Positions 41,259-50,770 are shown, counted from the stretch's first letter. The stretch: DNA of 64,000 nucleotides from Streptomyces sp. ISL-12 (GCF_018614415.1 NZ_JAGGOO010000059.1:1-64000); one strand, 5' to 3'. Made by a program: numbers and translations. The notes: generated by a model not told the origin, from the sequence alone.

Positions 41259-42665
41259 GTGATCGCCCTCTCTCTCGCCGAGATCACAGAAGTCGTCGGC
41301 GGGCAGATGCACGACATACCGGATCCGTCGGCCGAGGTCACCGGACCGGTCGTCCGGGACTCCCGCGAGGCGGGACCCGGCAGCCTCTTCGTCGCCTTCG
41401 TCGGCGAACGCGTGGACGGCCACGACTTCGCGCCGGCGGTCGTCGAGGCGGGAGCGGTGGCCGTGCTCGGCTCCCGGCCCGTCGGCGTGCCCGCGATCGT
41501 CGTGGACGACGTCCAGGCCGCCCTCGGCGCCCTCGCCCGCCACGTCGTACGGCGCCTGGGGGCCACCCTGGTGGCGCTCACCGGCTCGGCGGGCAAGACC
41601 AGCACCAAGGACCTCATCGCGCAGGTGATCGGGCGCAAGGCGCCGACGGTGTTCACGCCGGGCTCGCTCAACAACGAGATCGGGCTGCCGCTGACCGCCC
41701 TGACCGCCACCGAGGAGACCCGTTTCCTCGTCCTGGAGATGGGCGCCCGCGGCATCGGCCACATCCGGTACCTCGCCGGACTGACCCCGCCGAAGATCGG
41801 CCTCGTCCTCAACGTCGGCTCCGCGCACATCGGCGAGTTCGGGGGCCGGGAGCAGATCGCGCAGGCCAAGGGCGAACTCGTAGAAGCCCTTCCGGAAGAC
41901 GGCACCGCGGTCCTCAACGCGGACGACCCCTACGTACGGGCCATGGCCGCCCGAACGAAGGCGAAGGTGATCCTTTTCGGAGAGTCCGGCGAAGCGGACG
42001 TTCGCGCCGAGAACGTGCGACTAACGGACACCGGACAGCCCGCGTTCAGGCTTCACACACCCTCCGGTGCAAGCGATGTGACGATGCGCCTGTACGGTGA
42101 GCATCACGTGTCGAACGCGCTCGCCGCGGCCGCCGTCGCCCACGAGTTGGGCATGTCCGCAGACGAGATCGCCACCGCGCTCTCCGAGGCGGGCTCCCTC
42201 TCCCGCTGGCGGATGGAGGTCACCGAGCGCCCGGACGGCGTGACGCTCGTCAACGACGCCTACAACGCGAACCCCGAGTCCATGAAGGCCGCGCTGCGCG
42301 CGCTGGCCGCGATGGGCAACGGACGTCGTACGTGGGCGGTGCTCGGCAAGATGGCCGAGCTCGGGGACGAGGCGCTCGCCGAGCACGACGCGGTCGGACG
42401 GCTCGCCGTCCGGCTCAACGTCAGCAAGCTCGTCGCGGTCGGGGGCAGGGAAGCCCAATGGCTGCAACTGGGCGCATACAACGAGGGTTCGTGGGGTGAG
42501 GAGTCGGTGCACGTGTCCGACGCACAGGCGGCGATCGACCTGTTGCGCAGCGAGTTGCGCCCGGGGGACGTCGTGCTCGTGAAGGCGTCCCGTTCGGTGG
42601 GTCTGGAAGCGGTCGCCACGGCGCTGCTCGAGACCGGCACCGAGGGTGAGGTAGCCGCCCGATGA
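41259..42665 (+). CDS. murF: UDP-N-acetylmuramoyl-tripeptide-D-alanyl-D-alanine ligase
   Basis: MurF adds D-Ala-D-Ala to complete the cytoplasmic pentapeptide precursor. The 468-residue product has the ATP loop VALTGSAGKTSTKDLIA near residue 105-121, the NNEIGLPLT motif near 139, LEMGARGIGHI near 161 and DAYNANPESMKAAL near 335. The start is GTG 41259. The stop overlaps the mraY ATG by 4 bp (ATGA). Part of the unbroken rsmH-to-murG series. Confidence 0.95.
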   Translation: MIALSLAEITEVVGGQMHDIPDPSAEVTGPVVRDSREAGPGSLFVAFVGERVDGHDFAPAVVEAGAVAVLGSRPVGVPAIVVDDVQAALGALARHVVRRLGATLVALTGSAGKTSTKDLIAQVIGRKAPTVFTPGSLNNEIGLPLTALTATEETRFLVLEMGARGIGHIRYLAGLTPPKIGLVLNVGSAHIGEFGGREQIAQAKGELVEALPEDGTAVLNADDPYVRAMAARTKAKVILFGESGEADVRAENVRLTDTGQPAFRLHTPSGASDVTMRLYGEHHVSNALAAAAVAHELGMSADEIATALSEAGSLSRWRMEVTERPDGVTLVNDAYNANPESMKAALRALAAMGNGRRTWAVLGKMAELGDEALAEHDAVGRLAVRLNVSKLVAVGGREAQWLQLGAYNEGSWGEESVHVSDAQAAIDLLRSELRPGDVVLVKASRSVGLEAVATALLETGTEGEVAAR

Positions 42666-43762
42666 TGAAGCAGATCCTGTTCGCGGGAGTCATCGGTCTC
42701 TTCCTGACGCTGGTCGGCACCCCGTTGCTGATCAAGCTCCTCGCCCGCAAGGGCTACGGCCAGTACATCCGTGACGACGGCCCGCGCGAGCACGCCAGCA
42801 AGCGCGGTACGCCGACGATGGGCGGTATCGCCTTCATCCTGGCGACCGTCGCCGCGTACTTCCTGGCCAAGATCATCACCAGCTACCTGGAGCCCGACCC
42901 CGACGTCGACGCGGCGCCGACCTTCTCGGGTCTGCTGGTGCTCGGCCTGATGGTCGGCATGGGTCTGGTCGGCTTCCTGGACGACTACATCAAGATCGTC
43001 AAGCGGCGTTCGCTGGGTCTGCGGGCCAAGGCGAAGATGGCCGGCCAGCTGATCGTCGGCATCGCCTTCGCGGTGCTCTCGCTCCAGTTCGCGGACAGCC
43101 GCGGCAACACCCCGGCCTCCACCAAGCTGTCGTTCATCACGGACTTCGGCTGGACGATCGGCCCGGTGCTGTTCGTGGTCTGGGCGCTGTTCATGATCCT
43201 GGCGATGTCCAACGGCGTGAACCTCACCGACGGCCTGGACGGTCTGGCCACCGGCGCCTCCGTCCTCGTCTTCGGCGCCTACACCTTCATCGGCGTCTGG
43301 CAGTTCCAGGAGTCCTGCGCCAACGCGCAGACCCTGACCAACCCGGGTGCCTGCTACGAGGTACGGGACCCCCTCGACCTGGCGGTGGTCGCCTCCGCGC
43401 TGATGGGCTCCTGCCTGGGCTTCCTGTGGTGGAACACCTCGCCGGCCAAGATCTTCATGGGCGACACCGGTTCGCTCGCGCTCGGCGGTGTGCTGGCGGG
43501 TCTGGCGATCTGCTCCCGTACCGAGCTGCTGATGGCCATCCTCGGCGGCCTGTTCGTCCTGATCACCATGTCGGTGGTCATCCAGGTCGGCTCGTTCCGG
43601 ATGACCGGCAAGCGCGTCTTCCGGATGGCGCCACTCCAGCACCACTTCGAACTCAAAGGCTGGTCCGAGGTCCTTGTCGTGGTCCGCTTCTGGATCATCC
43701 AGGGCATCTGTGTGATCGTCGGACTGGGCCTCTTCTACGCGGGATGGGCAGCGGACAAGTGA
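42662..43762 (+). CDS. mraY: Phospho-N-acetylmuramoyl-pentapeptide transferase
   Basis: MraY moves phospho-MurNAc-pentapeptide to undecaprenyl phosphate, forming lipid I. The 366-residue protein has about ten membrane helices, with catalytic segments VGFLDDYIKI near residue 102, SNGVNLTDGLDGLATG near 181-196 and the cytoplasmic FRMAPLQHHFELKGWSE loop near 320-336. Two ATG codons stand in tandem at 42662 and 42665; the first overlaps the murF stop. The murD start overlaps the mraY stop. Confidence 0.96.
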   Translation: MMKQILFAGVIGLFLTLVGTPLLIKLLARKGYGQYIRDDGPREHASKRGTPTMGGIAFILATVAAYFLAKIITSYLEPDPDVDAAPTFSGLLVLGLMVGMGLVGFLDDYIKIVKRRSLGLRAKAKMAGQLIVGIAFAVLSLQFADSRGNTPASTKLSFITDFGWTIGPVLFVVWALFMILAMSNGVNLTDGLDGLATGASVLVFGAYTFIGVWQFQESCANAQTLTNPGACYEVRDPLDLAVVASALMGSCLGFLWWNTSPAKIFMGDTGSLALGGVLAGLAICSRTELLMAILGGLFVLITMSVVIQVGSFRMTGKRVFRMAPLQHHFELKGWSEVLVVVRFWIIQGICVIVGLGLFYAGWAADK

Positions 43763-45177
43763 CCGACTCGGTGTCCTCGGAACTTCAGGGCAAGCACGTC
43801 ACCGTCGCCGGACTCGGCGTCTCCGGAGTACCGGCGGCCAAGGTCCTGCACGGCCTCGGCGCGCGCGTCACCGTCGTCAACGACGGCGCGGACGAGCGCG
43901 CGCGGGCGCAGGCGGCGGAACTGGAGGCGCTCGGCATCACCGTGCGCCTCGGCGACGGCGACTCCTTGCCCGAGGGCACCGACCTGATCGTCACCGCCCC
44001 CGGCTGGAAGCCGACCAAGCCGCTCTTCACGGCGGCCACCGCGGCCGGCGTCCCCGTCTGGGGCGACGTCGAACTGGCCTGGCGGCTGCGGGGCGAGAAC
44101 GCCGCCCCCTGGCTGGCGGTCACCGGCACCAACGGCAAGACCACCACCGTCCAGATGCTCGCCTCGATCCTGAAGGCGGCGGGCCTGCGCACCGCCGCCG
44201 TCGGCAACATCGGCGTCTCCCTGCTGGACGCGGTCACCGGCGAGGAGGAGTACGACGTCCTCGCGGTGGAGCTGTCCAGCTACCAGCTCCACTGGGCGCC
44301 CTCGCTGCGCGCCCACTCGGCCGCCGTCCTCAACCTCGCCCCCGACCACCTCGACTGGCACGGCTCGATGGAGGCGTACGCCGCCGACAAGGGCCGCGTC
44401 TACGAGGGCAATCGGATCGCCTGCGTCTACAACGCCGCCGACCCGGCCACCGAGGCCCTGGTCCGCGAGGCCGACGTCGAGGAGGGCTGCCGGGCCATCG
44501 GCTTCACCCTCGGCGCCCCGGCGCCCTCCCAACTCGGCGTCGTGGACGGCATCCTGGTCGACCGCGCCTTCGTGGAGAACCGGCAGAAGAACGCCCAGGA
44601 GCTGGCCGAGGTCGCCGACGTGAACCCGCCGGCCCCGCACAACATCGCCAACGCGCTGGCCGCCGCCGCCCTCGCCCGCGCCTACGGGGTGCCCCCGGCG
44701 GCCGTCCGCGACGGGCTGCGCGCCTTCACCCCGGACGCCCACCGCATCGCGCACGTCGCCGACGTGGACGGCGTGGCCTACGTGGACGACTCCAAGGCGA
44801 CCAACACCCATGCCGCCGAGGCCTCCTTGGCGGCGTACGAGTCGATCGTGTGGATCGCCGGCGGCCTCGCCAAGGGCGCCACCTTCGACGAACTGGTCAC
44901 GGGCGCGGCGAAGCGGCTGCGCGGCGTGGTGCTGATCGGCGCCGACCGCGCGCTGATCCGCGAAGCTCTGGCGCGACACGCCCCCGAGGTACCGGTCGTC
45001 GACCTCGACCGGACCGACACTGGGGCGATGCTCGCGGCCGTCCAGGAGGCGCGGCGGCTCGCCCGGCCCGGCGACACGGTGCTGCTGGCCCCGGCCTGCG
45101 CTTCCATGGACATGTTCGCCAACTACAACAAGCGCGGTGACGCGTTCGCACAGGCCGTTCGCGAACTCGGCGCCTGA
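43759..45177 (+). CDS. murD: UDP-N-acetylmuramoyl-L-alanine-D-glutamate ligase
   Basis: MurD adds D-glutamate to UDP-MurNAc-L-Ala. The 472-residue product has the N-terminal UDP-binding fold VTVAGLGVSGVPAA, the ATP loop AVTGTNGKTTTVQM near 121-134, VAVELSSYQLHWAP near 168 and YVDDSKATNTHA near 339. GTG 43759 overlaps the mraY stop (GTGA), a common coupling here; ATG 43744 is an alternative that adds five residues. The C-terminal domain ends with LAPACASMDMFANYNKRG. Confidence 0.94.
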   Translation: MTDSVSSELQGKHVTVAGLGVSGVPAAKVLHGLGARVTVVNDGADERARAQAAELEALGITVRLGDGDSLPEGTDLIVTAPGWKPTKPLFTAATAAGVPVWGDVELAWRLRGENAAPWLAVTGTNGKTTTVQMLASILKAAGLRTAAVGNIGVSLLDAVTGEEEYDVLAVELSSYQLHWAPSLRAHSAAVLNLAPDHLDWHGSMEAYAADKGRVYEGNRIACVYNAADPATEALVREADVEEGCRAIGFTLGAPAPSQLGVVDGILVDRAFVENRQKNAQELAEVADVNPPAPHNIANALAAAALARAYGVPPAAVRDGLRAFTPDAHRIAHVADVDGVAYVDDSKATNTHAAEASLAAYESIVWIAGGLAKGATFDELVTGAAKRLRGVVLIGADRALIREALARHAPEVPVVDLDRTDTGAMLAAVQEARRLARPGDTVLLAPACASMDMFANYNKRGDAFAQAVRELGA

Positions 45178-45251
45178 CCCGGCCTGCCGCGCCGGGTGAC
45201 CACGGGAGGGACACGTGGGACGGTCCAGGCCGACGTACAGCGGAGGCTGCG

Positions 45252-46622
45252 ATGCCCGGTAGTCCCGGCAGCCGTACCGGACGGCCGCCCGCACAGCGGA
45301 CCGTCCAGCGGCCCGCCGCCCGGCGGACGACGCCCGAGAACCCGGTGCTGCGGCTGTACACCCGGCTGCAACGGGCCTGGGACCGGCCGCTGACCGCCTA
45401 TTACCTGATCGCCGGCGGCAGTGCGCTGATCACCGTGCTCGGCCTCGTGATGGTCTACTCGGCCTCCCAGATCACCGCGCTCCAGCTCTCGCTGCCGGGC
45501 TCGTACTTCTTCCGCAAACAGTTCCTGGCCGCCGCGATCGGCGCCGCGCTGCTGCTCGCCGCCATGCGGATGCCGGTCAAGCTGCACCGGGCGCTGGCCT
45601 ACCCGATCCTGGCCGGCGCGGTCTTCCTGATGGCGTTGGTGCAGGTGCCGGGGATAGGGATGTCGGTCAACGGCAACCAGAACTGGATCTCCGTCGGCGG
45701 CCCCTTCCAGCTCCAGCCCAGCGAGTTCGGCAAGCTCGCCCTGGTGCTGTGGGGCGCCGACCTGCTCGCCCGCAAACAGGACAAGCGGCTGCTGACCCAG
45801 TGGAAGCACATGCTGGTGCCGCTGGTGCCGGTCGCCTTCCTCCTCCTCGGACTGATCATGCTCGGGGGTGACATGGGCACCGCGATCATCCTGACCGCCA
45901 TCGCCTTCGGGCTGCTGTGGCTGGCGGGGGCGCCCACCCGGATGTTCGCGGGCGTGCTCTCGGTCGCCGGGCTGCTCGGGGTGATCCTCATCCAGACCAA
46001 CCCGAACCGGCTCGACCGCTTCGCCTGCATCGGCGCCACCGAGATGAGTCCCGAGGGGGACTGCTGGCAGGCCGTGCACGGCATCTACGCCCTCGCCTCC
46101 GGCGGACTCTTCGGTTCCGGACTGGGCGCCAGCGTGGAGAAATGGGGTCAACTCCCCGAAGCGCACACCGACTTCATCTTCGCCGTCACCGGTGAGGAAC
46201 TGGGCTTGGCGGGGACGCTGTCGGTGCTCGCCCTCTTCGCGGCTCTAGGCTATGCGGGTATCCGCGTGGCCGGACGCACGGAGGACCCCTTCGTCAGGTA
46301 TGCCGCGGGAGGCGTGACCACCTGGATCACGGCCCAGGCCGTGATCAACATCGGCGCTGTCCTCGGACTGCTGCCGATCGCCGGTGTCCCGCTCCCGCTG
46401 TTCTCCTACGGAGGTTCCGCCCTGCTGCCGACCATGTTCGCCATCGGGCTGCTGATCGCCTTCGCACGCGACGAGCCCGCTGCGCGGGCGGCGCTTGCGA
46501 TGCGGCAACCTCGCTTTGGTAGAAAGCGGGGGACCGGGGGCACCGGGTCCAAGCGGAGGCCCCGGAGTTGGAACACGATGCGACGGCGTGCCTCGGCGGC
46601 ACGCTCGTCCGGAGAGCGGTGA
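45252..46622 (+). CDS. ftsW: Septal peptidoglycan glycosyltransferase FtsW (SEDS family)
   Basis: FtsW polymerises glycan strands at the septum with FtsI. The 456-residue protein has ten predicted membrane helices after a ~45-residue basic tail. SEDS hallmarks include VYSASQITA near residue 72, the NGNQNWISVGGPFQLQPSE loop near 139 and the extracytoplasmic FAVTGEELGLAG near 314, and PLPLFSYGGSALL near 380. The C-terminus is a strongly basic tail (about 415-456). The start ATG 45252 is 75 bp after murD. Confidence 0.94.
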   Translation: MPGSPGSRTGRPPAQRTVQRPAARRTTPENPVLRLYTRLQRAWDRPLTAYYLIAGGSALITVLGLVMVYSASQITALQLSLPGSYFFRKQFLAAAIGAALLLAAMRMPVKLHRALAYPILAGAVFLMALVQVPGIGMSVNGNQNWISVGGPFQLQPSEFGKLALVLWGADLLARKQDKRLLTQWKHMLVPLVPVAFLLLGLIMLGGDMGTAIILTAIAFGLLWLAGAPTRMFAGVLSVAGLLGVILIQTNPNRLDRFACIGATEMSPEGDCWQAVHGIYALASGGLFGSGLGASVEKWGQLPEAHTDFIFAVTGEELGLAGTLSVLALFAALGYAGIRVAGRTEDPFVRYAAGGVTTWITAQAVINIGAVLGLLPIAGVPLPLFSYGGSALLPTMFAIGLLIAFARDEPAARAALAMRQPRFGRKRGTGGTGSKRRPRSWNTMRRRASAARSSGER

Positions 46623-46628
46623 ATTTCG

Positions 46629-47726
46629 GTGCATGTCGTACTCGCCGGCGGAGGAACCGCGGGCCACATCGAGCCCGCGCTCGCCCTCGCGGACGCCCTG
46701 CGCAGGCAGGACCCGACCGTGGGCATCACGGCCCTGGGCACGGAGCGCGGCCTGGAGACCCGTCTCGTACCCGAGCGCGGGTACGAACTGGCGCTGATCC
46801 CGGCCGTACCGCTGCCGCGCAAGCCCACCCCCGAGCTGATCACCGTCCCGGGCCGGCTGCGCGGCACCATCAAGGCGACCGAGCAGATCCTGGAGCGCAC
46901 CAAGGCCGACGCCGTGGTCGGCTTCGGCGGCTACGTCGCCCTGCCCGGCTACCTCGCGGCCAAGCGCCTCGGCGTGCCGATCGTCGTCCACGAGGCCAAC
47001 GCCCGCCCCGGCCTGGCCAACAAGATCGGCTCCCGGTACGCCCGTCAGGTCGCCGTCTCCACCCCCGACAGCAAACTGCGCAACTCCCGTTACATCGGCA
47101 TCCCGCTGCGCCGCTCGGTGGCCACCCTGGACCGGGCCGCCGCCCGCCCCGAGGCCCGCGCCATGTTCGGGCTCGACCCCAATCTGCCGACGCTCCTCGT
47201 CTCCGGCGGCTCGCAGGGCGCCCGCCGCCTCAACGAGGTGGTCCAGCAGGTCGCGCCCTGGCTCCAGCAGGCCGGCATCCAGATCCTGCACGCGGTCGGC
47301 CCGAAGAACGAACTGCCGCAGGTGCAGCAGATGCCGGGGATGCCCCCGTACATCCCGGTAAGTTATCTGGACCGGATGGACCTCGCGTACGCCGCGGCCG
47401 ACATGATGCTCTGCCGCGCGGGCGCGATGACCGTCGCCGAACTCTCCGCCGTCGGACTCCCGGCCGCCTACGTCCCGCTGCCCATCGGCAACGGCGAACA
47501 GCGGCTCAACGCCCAGCCGGTGGTCAAGGCCGGCGGCGGACTGCTGGTCGACGACGCGGAACTCACCCCCGAGTGGGTCCAGCAGAACGTGCTGCCCGTG
47601 CTCGCCGACCCGCACCGGCTGTACGAGATGTCCCGCGCCGCCGCCGAGTTCGGCCGCCGGGACGCCGACGACCTGCTCGTCGGCATGGTGTACGAGGCGA
47701 TCAGCGCCGCCCGTGCACAGCGCTAG
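46629..47726 (+). CDS. murG: UDP-N-acetylglucosamine-lipid I transferase
   Basis: MurG adds GlcNAc to lipid I at the inner membrane face, making lipid II. The 365-residue GT-B enzyme has VLAGGGTAGHIEPALALA at residues 4-21, the second glycine-rich loop VVGFGGYVALPGYLA near 97, HEANARPGLANK near 122, LVSGGSQGARRLNE near 193 and the UDP-GlcNAc-binding LCRAGAMTVAELSAVGLP near 261-278. The GTG at 46629 is 6 bp after the ftsW stop, so the genes are coupled. Confidence 0.96.
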   Translation: MHVVLAGGGTAGHIEPALALADALRRQDPTVGITALGTERGLETRLVPERGYELALIPAVPLPRKPTPELITVPGRLRGTIKATEQILERTKADAVVGFGGYVALPGYLAAKRLGVPIVVHEANARPGLANKIGSRYARQVAVSTPDSKLRNSRYIGIPLRRSVATLDRAAARPEARAMFGLDPNLPTLLVSGGSQGARRLNEVVQQVAPWLQQAGIQILHAVGPKNELPQVQQMPGMPPYIPVSYLDRMDLAYAAADMMLCRAGAMTVAELSAVGLPAAYVPLPIGNGEQRLNAQPVVKAGGGLLVDDAELTPEWVQQNVLPVLADPHRLYEMSRAAAEFGRRDADDLLVGMVYEAISAARAQR

Positions 47727-47751
47727 GCACATCTGACGGAGGGCAGGAAGC

Positions 47752-48546
47752 GTGGCCGGACCGACCACCGCCGAACGCGGCGCACGCAGGCGGGAGTCGT
47801 CCGGCCCGCCCCGCGTCCGGCGCTTCAAGCGCCCCCGCCTTCGTACGATCGTCATCCTGGCCGCCCTCCTCGTGACCCTGGGCGGGGCGGCCGGCTGGCT
47901 CTTCTACGGGTCGGCCTGGCTCCGGGTGGAAGAGGTCTCGGTCTCCGGGACCCGGGTGCTGACCCCCGAGCAGGTGCGCGAGGCCGCCGACGTCCCGGTC
48001 GGGGAGCCGCTCATTTCCGTCGGCATCGAGACCATCGAAGCGCGTTTGACGAAGAAATTGCCCCGAATTGACGTGATTGAGGCCGACCGTTCCTGGCCCG
48101 ACGGAATCGAGCTGAAAGTGACAGAGCGCACTCCGGTTCTGTTGGTGCAAAACGGCGACAAGTATGTGGAAGTGGACGACGGCGGTGTCCGATTCGCCAC
48201 GGTTTCCCGTGCACCCAAGGGTGTTCCCCTGCTGGAATTGGCGGTGTCCCGCCCGGGTTCGGCCGCCGCGAGCCTGCGCCGTTTCGGCGAGGACCGGCTC
48301 GCCCGGGAGGCGGTCCGGGTCGCCGGCCGGGTGCCGGACCCGGTCGCGCGTGACACCCGGCTGGTCAAGGTGCGTTCCTTCGACGACATCTCGCTGGAGT
48401 TGACCGGCGGGCGTACCGTCGCGTGGGGAAGCGGTGAAAAGGGCGCGGACAAGGCGCGCGCGCTCACCGCGCTGATGAAAGCCGCGCCCGGTGCGCGGCA
48501 CTTCGACGTAAGTGTTCCCACTGCCCCGGCCTCATCAGGGAGTTGA
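47752..48546 (+). CDS. ftsQ: Cell division protein FtsQ
   Basis: FtsQ is a bitopic divisome scaffold. The 264-residue product has a basic cytoplasmic N-terminus, a membrane helix (about 39-57, VILAALLVTLGGAAGWLFY), a POTRA domain (about 60-130, VEEVSVSGTRVLTPEQV) and the beta domain to the end. Codons around 48040-48240 are noticeably richer in A/T (GAAATTGCCCCGAATTGACG) than in neighbouring genes. In S. coelicolor FtsQ is dispensable for growth but needed for sporulation septation. Start is GTG 47752. The gap to ftsZ (287 bp) contains the candidate ftsZ promoters. Confidence 0.93.
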   Translation: MAGPTTAERGARRRESSGPPRVRRFKRPRLRTIVILAALLVTLGGAAGWLFYGSAWLRVEEVSVSGTRVLTPEQVREAADVPVGEPLISVGIETIEARLTKKLPRIDVIEADRSWPDGIELKVTERTPVLLVQNGDKYVEVDDGGVRFATVSRAPKGVPLLELAVSRPGSAAASLRRFGEDRLAREAVRVAGRVPDPVARDTRLVKVRSFDDISLELTGGRTVAWGSGEKGADKARALTALMKAAPGARHFDVSVPTAPASSGS

Positions 48547-48574
48547 CGGGTATCGGTGCAGGCCAGCACCCTGG

Positions 48575-48605
48575 TTGGGCAGCGCTATGGCTGATCACAT
48601 AGGGT
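48575..48605 (+). promoter_or_regulatory. Candidate ftsZ promoter (distal)
   Basis: TTGGGC (48575-48580), 19-bp spacer, TAGGGT (48600-48605). It lies ~230 bp upstream of ftsZ. A purine-rich GAAAAGAAAAAC follows. Confidence 0.4.
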
Positions 48606-48636
48606 GAAAAGAAAAACGGGAGGTTCGGCGTGTTCG

Positions 48637-48666
48637 TTGAACGCGCGCCACTTGTCGACTTAGTGT
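48637..48666 (+). promoter_or_regulatory. Candidate ftsZ promoter (middle)
   Basis: TTGAAC (48637-48642), 18-bp spacer, TAGTGT (48661-48666), ~168 bp upstream of ftsZ. It is the best -35/-10 pair in the interval. S. coelicolor ftsZ has three promoters, one of them strongly developmental; which one this corresponds to cannot be read here. Confidence 0.55.
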
Positions 48667-48700
48667 CCTGTTCAGAAGACTCCAGGGAACAGACACACTG

Positions 48701-48726
48701 GTAACCCTAAACTTCAGGGTTAGGGT
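48701..48726 (+). promoter_or_regulatory. Candidate proximal ftsZ promoter with inverted repeat
   Basis: AACCCTAAACTTCAGGGTT (48703-48721) has AACCCT/AGGGTT arms and overlaps a TAGGGT -10-like hexamer (48721-48726). The repeat could be an operator for a regulator such as a developmental repressor. The protein is unknown. Confidence 0.4.
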
Positions 48727-48833
48727 TCGGGTCGGCGCTACGGACCGTCCCATTCGGCATCAGTCGTCGGGTCGCGGGGCAGCAGTGCTCCAGCGGTTCG
48801 ACGACACGTAACTCGAGGCGAGAGGCCTTCGAC

Positions 48834-50039
48834 GTGGCAGCACCGCAGAACTACCTCGCAGTCATCAAAGTCATCGGTGTCGGCGGCGGTGGTGTCAATG
48901 CCATCAACCGGATGATCGAGGTCGGTCTCAAGGGCGTCGAGTTCATCGCCATCAACACCGACGCGCAAGCCCTGTTGATGAGCGACGCCGACGTCAAGCT
49001 CGACGTCGGCCGTGAACTCACCCGCGGACTCGGCGCCGGAGCCAACCCGGCCGTCGGCCGCAAGGCCGCCGAGGACCACCGCGAGGAGATCGAGGAGGTC
49101 CTCAAGGGGGCCGACATGGTCTTCGTGACGGCCGGTGAGGGCGGCGGCACCGGCACCGGCGGCGCGCCCGTGGTGGCGAACATCGCCCGCTCGCTCGGCG
49201 CCCTCACCATCGGCGTGGTCACCCGCCCGTTCACCTTCGAGGGACGGCGCCGGGCCAACCAGGCCGAGGACGGCATCGCCGAACTGCGTGAAGAGGTCGA
49301 CACCCTCATCGTCATCCCCAACGACCGGCTGCTGTCCATCTCGGACCGCCAGGTCTCCGTCCTGGACGCCTTCAAGTCGGCGGACCAGGTCCTGCTCTCC
49401 GGTGTGCAGGGCATCACCGACCTCATCACCACGCCCGGCCTGATCAACCTGGACTTCGCCGACGTCAAGTCGGTCATGTCCGAGGCCGGTTCCGCCCTGA
49501 TGGGCATCGGCTCGGCCCGCGGCGACGACCGCGCGGTGGCCGCCGCCGAGATGGCGATCTCCTCGCCGCTCCTCGAAGCCTCCATCGACGGCGCCCGTGG
49601 CGTGCTGCTCTCCATCTCCGGCGGCTCCGACCTCGGCCTGTTCGAGATCAACGAGGCCGCCCAGCTGGTCAGCGAGGCCGCCCACCCCGAGGCCAACATC
49701 ATCTTCGGCGCCGTCATCGACGACGCCCTCGGCGACGAGGTCCGGGTCACGGTCATCGCGGCCGGCTTCGACGGCGGCCAGCCGCCCGCCAAGCGGGACA
49801 ACGTGCTCGGCTCGTCCTCCGCCAAGCGCGAGGAGCAGCCCCCCGCCCCGCCGGTCCGGCAGCCCGAGAGCCGCCCGTCCTTCGGCTCGCTCGGCAGCGT
49901 CAAGCCGAAGGAGGAGCCGGAGCCCGTCGCGCCGGAGCCGGTCAGCGACCTGCCGCCGGTCACCCCGCCGGTCCCGCCGTCCCGGACCTACTCGGACAGC
50001 GCGGCCGAGGAGCTGGACGTGCCGGACTTCTTGAAGTGA
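48834..50039 (+). CDS. ftsZ: Cell division GTPase FtsZ
   Basis: FtsZ polymerises into the ring or ladders that direct septation. The 401-residue product has IKVIGVGGGGVNAINRMI at 11-28, NTDAQAL at 41, the tubulin signature GGGTGTG at 103-109, NFADVK-type LDFADVKSVMSEAG near 203-216, a ~75-residue Pro/Glu-rich linker and the conserved C-terminal peptide ELDVPDFLK that binds SepF. The start is GTG 48834, 287 bp after ftsQ. The stop overlaps pgeF (GTGA). Confidence 0.97.
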   Translation: MAAPQNYLAVIKVIGVGGGGVNAINRMIEVGLKGVEFIAINTDAQALLMSDADVKLDVGRELTRGLGAGANPAVGRKAAEDHREEIEEVLKGADMVFVTAGEGGGTGTGGAPVVANIARSLGALTIGVVTRPFTFEGRRRANQAEDGIAELREEVDTLIVIPNDRLLSISDRQVSVLDAFKSADQVLLSGVQGITDLITTPGLINLDFADVKSVMSEAGSALMGIGSARGDDRAVAAAEMAISSPLLEASIDGARGVLLSISGGSDLGLFEINEAAQLVSEAAHPEANIIFGAVIDDALGDEVRVTVIAAGFDGGQPPAKRDNVLGSSSAKREEQPPAPPVRQPESRPSFGSLGSVKPKEEPEPVAPEPVSDLPPVTPPVPPSRTYSDSAAEELDVPDFLK

Positions 50040-50764
50040 TAGGACAGCGCGACACCGTGAGCGGCGCGCACTTCGCCTTCACCGACCGGTGGGGCGGGGT
50101 GAGCGCCGTTCCGTACGAGGAGCTCAACCTGGGCGGCGCGGTCGGAGACGACCCCGACGCCGTGCGGGCCAACCGGGAACGGGCGGCCGGGGCACTGGGC
50201 CTGGACGCGGACCGGGTGGTCTGGATGAACCAGGTGCACGGGGCGGACGTCGAGGTGGTCGACGCGCCCTGGGGCGCCCGGCCGGTGCCGGACACCGACG
50301 CGATCGTCACCGCCGAGCGGGGACTCGCTCTCGCCGTGCTCACCGCCGACTGCGTACCCGTCCTGCTCGCCGATCCCGTCGCGGGGATCGCCGCCGCCGC
50401 CCACGCCGGCCGGCCCGGCATGATCGCCGGCGTCGTCCCCGCCGCCGTACGCGCCATGACCCGACTCGGCGCCGACCCCGCCCGGATCGTCGCCCGCACC
50501 GGACCCTCGGTCTGCGGCCGGTGCTACGAGGTGCCCCAGACGATGCGCGCCGAAGTGGCCGCCGTCGAACCGGCGGCGCACGCCGTGACGAGCTGGGGCA
50601 CTCCGGCGGTCGACGTCGCCGCCGGAGTGCGCGCGCAGCTCGAACGGCTCGGGGTGCGCGACCGGGCGCAGTCGCTGGTGTGCACGCTGGAGTCGAAGGA
50701 CCACTTCTCGTACCGACGCGACCGCACCACCGGGCGGCTCGCGGGCTATGTCTGGCTGGACTGA
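50036..50764 (+). CDS. pgeF: YlmD/PgeF family purine nucleoside or peptidoglycan-editing enzyme
   Basis: This 242-residue laccase-like (DUF152) protein is called PgeF (peptidoglycan editing factor) or a broad purine nucleoside phosphorylase in homologues. Zinc ligands are in WMNQVHGADV near 63-72, TADCVPVLLAD near 105-115 and AAHAGRPGM near 120; most family members read AHAGWRG at the last site, so a Trp is missing. Its GTG overlaps the ftsZ stop. Position in the cluster right after ftsZ is conserved in Gram-positive bacteria. Confidence 0.9.
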   Translation: MIGQRDTVSGAHFAFTDRWGGVSAVPYEELNLGGAVGDDPDAVRANRERAAGALGLDADRVVWMNQVHGADVEVVDAPWGARPVPDTDAIVTAERGLALAVLTADCVPVLLADPVAGIAAAAHAGRPGMIAGVVPAAVRAMTRLGADPARIVARTGPSVCGRCYEVPQTMRAEVAAVEPAAHAVTSWGTPAVDVAAGVRAQLERLGVRDRAQSLVCTLESKDHFSYRRDRTTGRLAGYVWLD

Positions 50765-50770
50765 TGGGGC

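Noticed and set aside
48551..48833. A small gene between ftsQ and ftsZ
   Set aside because: No coding pattern; the interval looks like promoters and an untranslated leader.
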